From Magnetaquiglobus sp039908105 (GTDB taxonomy: Bacteria; Pseudomonadota; Magnetococcia; Magnetococcales; Magnetaquicoccaceae), in contig JAMOBI010000078.1 of assembly GCA_039908105.1 (NCBI GenBank), forward strand, positions 1 through 13,895: 13,895 bases of DNA, read 5' to 3'. A model generated the notes under the pieces. It was not told where the DNA came from, searched no databases, and saw only the letters and a program-made list of their open reading frames with translations. This document shows, in pieces, positions 9,644 through 13,895 of the stretch. A program made the translations under genes and the position numbers. Positions within the stretch are counted from its first letter, which is position 1. Every line of letters begins with the position of its first letter.

Positions 9644-10255
9644 ATGATGAATATCTGGGATTCTCAAGCCATTCAGATCTTTCTCTTGCTGTTTGTACCT
9701 GGATTTGTTTTCATTAAGGTATACGATCTTCTCGTCCCGAACGAACGAAGGGACTTTACCAAGAATTTGCCAGAGACGATTGGTCTGTCAGCTTTTAATT
9801 TCTCAATCTGTTATCCAATTTTCCTAATCATCCCCATCCATAAGAGTGCAAATACATGGTTATTCATCTTCCTGTTATGGGTAGTCATATTTGTTATCCC
9901 GGCATTTCTGGCAATTCTATGGGTTTGGATCTCAAACAGGAAATTTTTTAAGAAATTCATTCGCGATCTCACTCCAACAGCGTGGGACCATGTTTTTGAA
10001 ACCAATGAGAATTTCTGGATTATCATCCATCTTTCCGATGGACGAAGAATTGGCGGCAAATTTTATACACAATCATTTGCTACCGCCCATCCGGAAGAAC
10101 CGCAAATCTATCTCGAGGAAGTCTGGAAACTTGACGAGAAAGGTGCTTTCATTGAAAAAATCGACCGCAGCAGAGGGATCGTTGTGTTCGGAAAAGATAT
10201 AACATCAATTGAGTTCTTTGATTTTGGAGGAATACCCAATGAGCAACAGACCTAA
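9644..10255 (+). CDS. Membrane protein resembling DUF6338 family, function unknown
   Basis: A 203-residue protein with three predicted membrane helices: about 8-28 (IFLLLFVPGFVFIKVYDLL), 46-65 (a Phe/Ile/Pro-rich stretch) and 71-96 (TWLFIFLLWVVIFVIPAFLA). A soluble C-terminal domain follows (about 100-203), containing PTAWDHVF, the beta-rich WIIIHLSDGRRIGGKF, then IYLEEVWKLDEKGAF and a final KDITSIEFF. The N-terminal PGF-KVY motif, the WD and DG-IGG-F motifs and the YLEEVW segment are what I associate with DUF6338 proteins, which have no known function; this is recall, not a search. The start is either ATG 9644 or 9647; neither has a good ribosome-binding site, since a GAGG lies too far upstream. 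The stop overlaps the next small gene by 17 bases, indicating coupled expression. AT-rich composition differs sharply from grpE and dnaK on either side, which suggests transfer. A sensor, toxin-like or defence role cannot be supported or excluded. Confidence 0.8.
   Translation: MMNIWDSQAIQIFLLLFVPGFVFIKVYDLLVPNERRDFTKNLPETIGLSAFNFSICYPIFLIIPIHKSANTWLFIFLLWVVIFVIPAFLAILWVWISNRKFFKKFIRDLTPTAWDHVFETNENFWIIIHLSDGRRIGGKFYTQSFATAHPEEPQIYLEEVWKLDEKGAFIEKIDRSRGIVVFGKDITSIEFFDFGGIPNEQQT
10226..10230 (+). promoter_or_regulatory. Strong ribosome-binding site fixing the small gene's start
   Basis: GGAGG lies eight bases before the ATG at 10239, inside the end of the upstream membrane-protein gene. It decides the start of the 62-residue protein over an in-frame ATG at 10209 and argues that the small frame is truly translated. 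Confidence 0.7.
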
Positions 10256-10427
10256 ATTCCATGACTCCAACTTTCAAACCAACAACTGGTCAACTCGGTC
10301 AGGATATCAACCCACAAAGAGCGTCCTTAATCCCAACAACCCCCCCAAGGGTGGGTCCGGCGTGCCTCCCAAACCAATCGGTTCCAGCCAGTCTCCCACG
10401 TCAACCCAAGAAAACAATAACAAATAA
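10239..10427 (+). CDS. Small disordered Pro/Gly/Asn-rich protein partnered with the DUF6338-like gene
   Basis: A 62-residue hydrophilic protein with no membrane segment, signal peptide or Cys. It is rich in Asn, Pro, Ser and Gly and likely disordered. Recognisable motifs are SGYQPTK (21-27) and PPKGGSGVPPKP (35-46). It overlaps the stop of the DUF6338-like gene by 17 bases and has a near-ideal GGAGG site, so the two are probably translated from one message in a fixed pairing. I have a loose memory of short GYQP-containing proteins next to DUF6338 genes, but cannot confirm it. Possible roles are a ligand or regulator of the membrane protein's soluble domain; nothing in the sequence shows this directly. 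The AT-rich composition matches its partner. Translation is well supported by the ribosome-binding site and the overlap; function is unknown. Confidence 0.65.
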   Translation: MSNRPKFHDSNFQTNNWSTRSGYQPTKSVLNPNNPPKGGSGVPPKPIGSSQSPTSTQENNNK

Positions 10428-10524
10428 ATTTTGCATGTAAATCCTAAACATCAATCCAAAACCCCACTGTGTGTAATGGTACGTTGCACCGTCCTCCGGG
10501 TTTGGAATTCTTGATCTCGAACCT

Positions 10525-10553
10525 CTTGACAAGGCTTGGGACCATTCCCATAT
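10525..10553 (+). promoter_or_regulatory. Heat-shock (RpoH-type) promoter of dnaK-dnaJ
   Basis: CTTGAC (10525-10530), preceded by CCT, and CCCATAT (10547-10553) are separated by 16 bases. This fits the general RpoH pattern of CTTGAA and CCCCATNT well. Predicted transcription start is near 10560, giving a leader of about 80 bases. It gives dnaK-dnaJ their own promoter independent of grpE and the inserted genes. The remainder of 10428-10641 holds only this promoter and the leader hairpin; I see no gene in it. Confidence 0.65.
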
Positions 10554-10561
10554 CAAACTCA

Positions 10562-10589
10562 GAATCCGTCCGACCAAAAAAACGGATTC
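10562..10589 (+). promoter_or_regulatory. Stem-loop in the dnaK leader
   Basis: Perfect 8-base arms GAATCCGT (10562-10569) and ACGGATTC (10582-10589) enclose a 12-base A-rich loop. The hairpin would sit at the very 5' end of the message from the predicted heat-shock promoter, 52 bases before the dnaK ATG. It is not the CIRCE/HrcA operator sequence. A role in RNA stability or as a regulatory site is possible; it does not cover the ribosome-binding site. Confidence 0.5.
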
Positions 10590-10641
10590 CCAATTCAAAA
10601 TGCAATGTGCCGCAAACGGCTTTCACGAGGGTATTCAAAAC

Positions 10642-12588
10642 ATGGGCAAAGTCATCGGTATTGATCTGGGCACCACCAACTCCTGCGTGGCCATCATGGA
10701 AGGGGGAGACCCCAAAGTGATCGAGAACAGCGAAGGCAGCCGCACCACGCCGTCCATGGTCGCCTTCACTTCGAGCAGCGAACGCCTGGTCGGCCAGTCG
10801 GCCAAACGTCAGGCGGTCACCAATCCCAAAAACACCCTGTTCGCCATCAAGCGGCTGATCGGACGGCGTTTCGAGGATCCGACCACCAAGCGCGATCAAA
10901 AACTGGTCCCCTACGAGATCATCAAGGCCGACAACGGCGACGCCTGGGTGCGCTGCTCGGACAAGAAGATGAGCCCCTCGGAGATCTCGGCGATGATTCT
11001 GCAGAAGATGCGCCAGACCGCCGAGGATTATCTGGGGGAGAAGGTGACCGACGCGGTGATCACCGTGCCGGCCTACTTCAACGACGCCCAGCGTCAGGCC
11101 ACCAAGGATGCCGGTCGGATCGCCGGTTTGAACGTGCTGCGCATCATCAACGAGCCGACCGCCGCCGCCTTGGCCTACGGCCTCGACAAAAAAGGCAGCC
11201 AGACCATCGCGGTCTACGACCTGGGCGGTGGTACATTCGACATCTCGATCCTCGATATCGGCGACGGGGTGTTCGAGGTCAAATCGACCAACGGCGACAC
11301 CTTTTTGGGTGGTGAGGATTTCGATCACGCCATCATCCAGTATCTGGCCGACTCCTTCTTCAAGGAGAGCGGCATCAATCTGCGTCAGGACAACATGGCG
11401 CTCCAGCGGCTCAAGGAGGCGGCTGAAAAGGCCAAGATCGAGCTTTCCAACAGCACGCAGACCGACATCAACCTGCCGTTCATCACGGCGGATGCCAGCG
11501 GCCCGAAGCATCTGAACATCAGCTTGAGCCGCGCCAAACTCGAATCGCTGATCGATGACCTGCTGCAACGCACTTTGGAGCCGTGCCGCATCGCGCTCAA
11601 GGATGCCGGCATCTCCACCCGCGATATCCACGAGGTGATCCTGGTTGGTGGCATGACCCGCATGCCGAAGGTGCAGAGTCTCGTGGCCGAGTTCTTCGGC
11701 AAGGAGCCGCACAAGGGGGTCAATCCGGATGAGGTGGTGGCCATCGGGGCTGCGATCCAGGGCGGCGTGCTCAAGGGCGAGGTCAAGGATGTACTGCTTT
11801 TGGATGTCACCCCGCTTTCGCTCGGCATCGAGACATTGGGTGGGGTCTTCACCAAGCTGATCGACAAGAACACCACGGTGCCGACGCGCAAGTCGCAGAT
11901 CTTCTCCACCGCGTCCGACAGCCAGTCGGCGGTAACCATCCGCGTGGCCCAGGGCGAACGCGAGATATTTTCGGACAATAAACTGCTGGGTCAATTCGAC
12001 CTGGTGGGCATCCCGCCGGCGCCACGCGGCGTGCCGCAGATCGAGGTGACCTTCGACATCGACGCCAATGGTCTGGTGCATGTGTCGGCCAAGGACAAAG
12101 GGACCGGACGCGAACAGTCGATCAAGATCCAGGCCTCCGGTGGCCTGACCCAGGAGGAGATCGACAAGATGGTGCGTGATGCGCAGGCGCATGCCAGCGA
12201 GGATGCCAAGAAGCGCAAACTCATCGATGCCCGCAACCATGCCGATTCGCTGGTCTACAGCACCGAGAAGTCCTTGAAGGAGCATGGCGACAAGGTCGAT
12301 GCCGGCGTGAAGAAGTCGATCGAGGATGCCGTGGTCGCCTTGAAGGGGGTGATTGATGGCGATGACGCCGAAAAGATCGAAAATCTCACCCAGGCATTGA
12401 TGGAAGCCTCGCTCAAACTGGGTGAAGCGGTGTACAAGGAGAGTCAGGAGGCCAATCCGGGCGCCGGTGCCGGCGGTTTTGGCGGTGATGCGCACGAACC
12501 CGGGAACAAGGGTGGCCATGGCGGCAAACACGAAGACGTGGTTGATGCCGATTACGAGGAAGTCAAAACCGATAAAGATCGCAAGTAA
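10642..12588 (+). CDS. dnaK: Hsp70 chaperone DnaK
   Basis: A 648-residue ATP-dependent chaperone that binds unfolded segments with DnaJ and GrpE. The nucleotide-binding domain starts with GKVIGIDLGTTNS (phosphate-1 loop), has the conserved Lys in NTLFAIKRLIGR (about K69), the catalytic region ITVPAYFNDAQRQAT, INEPTAAALAYG, and phosphate-2 DLGGGTFDIS (193-202). The inter-domain linker VLLLDVTPLSLGIE begins at 384. The substrate-binding domain and helical lid follow, then a Gly/His-rich tail (about 610-635) ending in an EEVK-type motif extended by TDKDRK. Length is close to the family's 630-640. The ATG at 10642 is chosen because the protein from there begins exactly as DnaK does, with a GAGG upstream; the open frame from 10600 would add 14 unrelated residues. 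The stop overlaps the dnaJ start by one base (TAATG), giving translational coupling. Probably heat-inducible from 10525-10553. Confidence 0.98.
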   Translation: MGKVIGIDLGTTNSCVAIMEGGDPKVIENSEGSRTTPSMVAFTSSSERLVGQSAKRQAVTNPKNTLFAIKRLIGRRFEDPTTKRDQKLVPYEIIKADNGDAWVRCSDKKMSPSEISAMILQKMRQTAEDYLGEKVTDAVITVPAYFNDAQRQATKDAGRIAGLNVLRIINEPTAAALAYGLDKKGSQTIAVYDLGGGTFDISILDIGDGVFEVKSTNGDTFLGGEDFDHAIIQYLADSFFKESGINLRQDNMALQRLKEAAEKAKIELSNSTQTDINLPFITADASGPKHLNISLSRAKLESLIDDLLQRTLEPCRIALKDAGISTRDIHEVILVGGMTRMPKVQSLVAEFFGKEPHKGVNPDEVVAIGAAIQGGVLKGEVKDVLLLDVTPLSLGIETLGGVFTKLIDKNTTVPTRKSQIFSTASDSQSAVTIRVAQGEREIFSDNKLLGQFDLVGIPPAPRGVPQIEVTFDIDANGLVHVSAKDKGTGREQSIKIQASGGLTQEEIDKMVRDAQAHASEDAKKRKLIDARNHADSLVYSTEKSLKEHGDKVDAGVKKSIEDAVVALKGVIDGDDAEKIENLTQALMEASLKLGEAVYKESQEANPGAGAGGFGGDAHEPGNKGGHGGKHEDVVDADYEEVKTDKDRK

Positions 12589-13739
12589 TGTCCAGAGATC
12601 TCTACGAAATCCTCGGCGTTCCCAAAGATGCCTCGGACGCCGCCATCAAGAAGGCCTACCGCGCCTTGGCCATGGAGCTGCACCCGGATCGCAATCCGGG
12701 TGACAAGGTGGCTGAGTCGAAATTCAAGGAGGTCAACGGCGCCTACGAGGTGTTGAAGGATCCAAAAAAGCGCGCCATCTACGACCAGTACGGCCATGCC
12801 GGTTTGAACCAGGCTGCGGGCGGTGGTGGCGGCGGCTTCTCGGGCGATCCGTCCGGTTTTGGCGGCGGATTCGGGGATATCTTCGAAGAGTTCTTCGGCG
12901 ACATATTCGGTGGCGGCGGTGGTCGCGGCAGCGGGCGTGGCGGTCCACAGAAGGGTGAGGATTTCCGCTACGACATGACGGTTTCGCTTGAGACCGTCAT
13001 GCACGGCGCCAGCGAACGGATCCGCATCCCCTCGATCGTGCGTTGTGAGACCTGTCGCGGCTCTGGATCCCGTCCGGGCAGCGGTCCGGAGACCTGCACC
13101 ACCTGTGGCGGCTCCGGGCAGATGCGCACGCAGCAGGGGTTCTTCTCCATCTCCCGTCCCTGTCCGAACTGTCGCGGTCAGGGGCGAATCATTCGCAACC
13201 CGTGCGGCGAGTGTCAGGGTCAGGGACGGCAGCGTTCCGAGAAGACCTTGACCGTCAAGATCCCGCCCGGAGTCGAGACCGGCACGCGCATTCGCCTCAC
13301 CGGCGAGGGGGGTGCCGGCCCACTGGGCGGACCTTCCGGCGATCTCTACATCATCATCGAGGTGGCCCCGCATCCGATCTTCGAGCGGTTCGGTCCGGAT
13401 CTGCTCTGTCATGCGCCGATCACCTTCCCGCAGGCCGCTTTGGGCGGCAAGCTGGAGGTGCCGACCTTGATCGGACGGGCGATCGTCACCTTGCCGCCGG
13501 GGGTGCAGACCGGCAAGCGTCTGGCGTTGCGCGGCAAGGGTTTGCCGCATCTGAACCGTCCGGGGGTGTTCGGGGATCTGGTGGTCGAGGTGCGGGTGGA
13601 GACGCCGGTCACCTTGACCAAGCGGCAGAAAGAGCTGTTGCAGGAGTTCGAAGAGCTCTCCAATCAGGAGTCGCAACCCGAATCGCACTCGTTTTTGGAT
13701 AAGGTCAAGGAGTTTCTCGACAAGATGTCCTCGAAGTAA
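12588..13739 (+). CDS. dnaJ: Co-chaperone DnaJ (Hsp40, type I)
   Basis: A 383-residue class I J-protein that delivers substrates to DnaK and stimulates its ATPase. J-domain at 1-70 with the HPD motif (32-34) and the QYGHAG end; Gly/Phe-rich linker at about 76-120 (repeated GGGFGD and DIFGGGG segments); four CxxCxGxG zinc-binding repeats with Cys at 153/156, 170/173, 192/195 and 206/209, all intact so two zinc ions are expected; C-terminal beta-sandwich domains from about 215 (LTVKIPPGVETGTRIRL, later GDLYIIIEV and LPPGVQTGKRLALRGKGLP), then a charged tail. Length is normal (about 375-385). It shares one base with the dnaK stop and is read from the same transcript, so its level follows DnaK. 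A terminator follows 9 bases after the stop. Nothing unusual is seen. Confidence 0.98.
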   Translation: MSRDLYEILGVPKDASDAAIKKAYRALAMELHPDRNPGDKVAESKFKEVNGAYEVLKDPKKRAIYDQYGHAGLNQAAGGGGGGFSGDPSGFGGGFGDIFEEFFGDIFGGGGGRGSGRGGPQKGEDFRYDMTVSLETVMHGASERIRIPSIVRCETCRGSGSRPGSGPETCTTCGGSGQMRTQQGFFSISRPCPNCRGQGRIIRNPCGECQGQGRQRSEKTLTVKIPPGVETGTRIRLTGEGGAGPLGGPSGDLYIIIEVAPHPIFERFGPDLLCHAPITFPQAALGGKLEVPTLIGRAIVTLPPGVQTGKRLALRGKGLPHLNRPGVFGDLVVEVRVETPVTLTKRQKELLQEFEELSNQESQPESHSFLDKVKEFLDKMSSK

Positions 13740-13747
13740 GGCGAAAC

Positions 13748-13776
13748 CACACCCGGCTTAGGATGTGTTGTTTTTT
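13748..13776 (+). terminator. Probable intrinsic terminator after dnaJ
   Basis: CACACCC (13748-13754) pairs with GGATGTG (13761-13767) around a six-base loop, with one C-A mismatch, and is followed by TTGTTTTTT (13768-13776). It starts nine bases after the dnaJ stop. The U-tract is good and the stem short, so moderate confidence. The remaining bases to the window end contain no gene that I can see. Confidence 0.5.
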
Positions 13777-13887
13777 CTGGTGAAAAAAAAGAGAGGGTCT
13801 AATGGTATGGTCCGCCCCGCTCCAAACGGCAGCAGTGTGCCACGGCATCGAAATGTGCCAAGATGGAGCTGATATCAACCATCAAAT

Positions 13888-13893
13888 AAGGAG
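13888..13893 (+). promoter_or_regulatory. Ribosome-binding site of a gene starting beyond the window
   Basis: AAGGAG occurs two bases before the end of the window, after the terminator of dnaJ and an AT-rich approach (AAATAAGGAGCG). A plus-strand gene most likely begins just outside. Its identity cannot be seen. Confidence 0.45.
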
Positions 13894-13895
13894 CG

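Larger units (their letters stand above)
9547..10427. other. AT-rich insert between grpE and dnaK
   Basis: Two 60-base lines inside it (9661-9720 and 9841-9900), counted by hand, are 37% and 35% GC, against 60% for a dnaK line (10681-10740). Codon use is correspondingly different. It contains a membrane-protein gene and a small overlapping gene, both on the same strand as grpE and dnaK. No transposase, integrase, tRNA or convincing flanking repeat is visible. The first 97 bases (9547-9643) are noncoding, with two CCATGG copies and no firm promoter or terminator. Composition suggests horizontal acquisition; the mechanism is not evident. Confidence 0.7.

Noticed and set aside
10600..10641. Upstream in-frame ATG adding 14 residues to DnaK
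   Set aside because: DnaK proteins begin at the GKVIGIDLG motif; the upstream ATG has no ribosome-binding site.
10428..10641. CIRCE operator (HrcA) before dnaK
   Set aside because: The inverted repeat present is GAATCCGT/ACGGATTC, not the TTAGCACTC/GAGTGCTAA of CIRCE.
10444..12531. Long minus-strand open frame of about 695 codons opposite dnaK
   Set aside because: dnaK is certain on the plus strand; the antisense frame is a mirror effect of GC-rich codon use, rich in His/Arg/Gly/Leu with no recognisable domain.
12552..13688. Minus-strand open frame opposite dnaJ
   Set aside because: dnaJ is unambiguous with all zinc Cys and HPD; the antisense frame is a shadow.
13775..13803. Promoter for the next gene with TCTAAT as -10
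   Set aside because: The -10 matches five of six positions, but no acceptable -35 lies 16-18 bases upstream.

Overview
The window is chromosomal DNA from a Gram-negative, chemosensory bacterium with GC-rich coding sequence (one dnaK line counted by hand is 60% GC). An AsmA/YhdP-type envelope protein points to a double-membrane proteobacterium. Heat-shock-type promoter motifs resembling the alphaproteobacterial RpoH pattern, a Magnetococcus-like hybrid kinase style and a CheA-CheY-CheC-kinase cluster suggest an alphaproteobacterial or Magnetococcia-like host. That placement is inference, not proof.

Left part (1-5189, all minus strand, read right to left): a tight four-gene signalling operon. 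It encodes a CheA-type histidine kinase without the CheY-docking P2 domain, a stand-alone CheY-like receiver, a CheC/CheX-type phosphatase, and a PAS hybrid histidine kinase with two receivers and the start of an Hpt domain that runs off the window. Gaps are 37, 43 and 16 bases. No receptor, separate CheW, CheR or CheB is visible. A candidate promoter and a perfect 17-base palindrome lie upstream.

Middle (5344-8661, minus): a 1105-residue AsmA-like/YhdP-family protein, probably involved in lipid traffic to the outer membrane. It has its own promoter and is transcribed divergently from the heat-shock genes.

Right part (8782-13739, plus): grpE, dnaK and dnaJ, the Hsp70 chaperone machine. dnaK and dnaJ overlap by one base. 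grpE and dnaK each have a recognisable heat-shock-type promoter, and dnaK has a stem-loop in its leader. A terminator follows dnaJ, and the window ends on a ribosome-binding site for another gene.

The feature that stands out is an AT-rich insert (about 35-37% GC in two hand-counted lines) between grpE and dnaK. It holds a three-helix membrane protein resembling the uncharacterised DUF6338 family, overlapped by 17 bases by a 62-residue disordered Pro/Gly/Asn-rich protein with its own strong ribosome-binding site. This looks like a horizontally acquired two-gene cassette of unknown function and is the best candidate here for an undescribed system.
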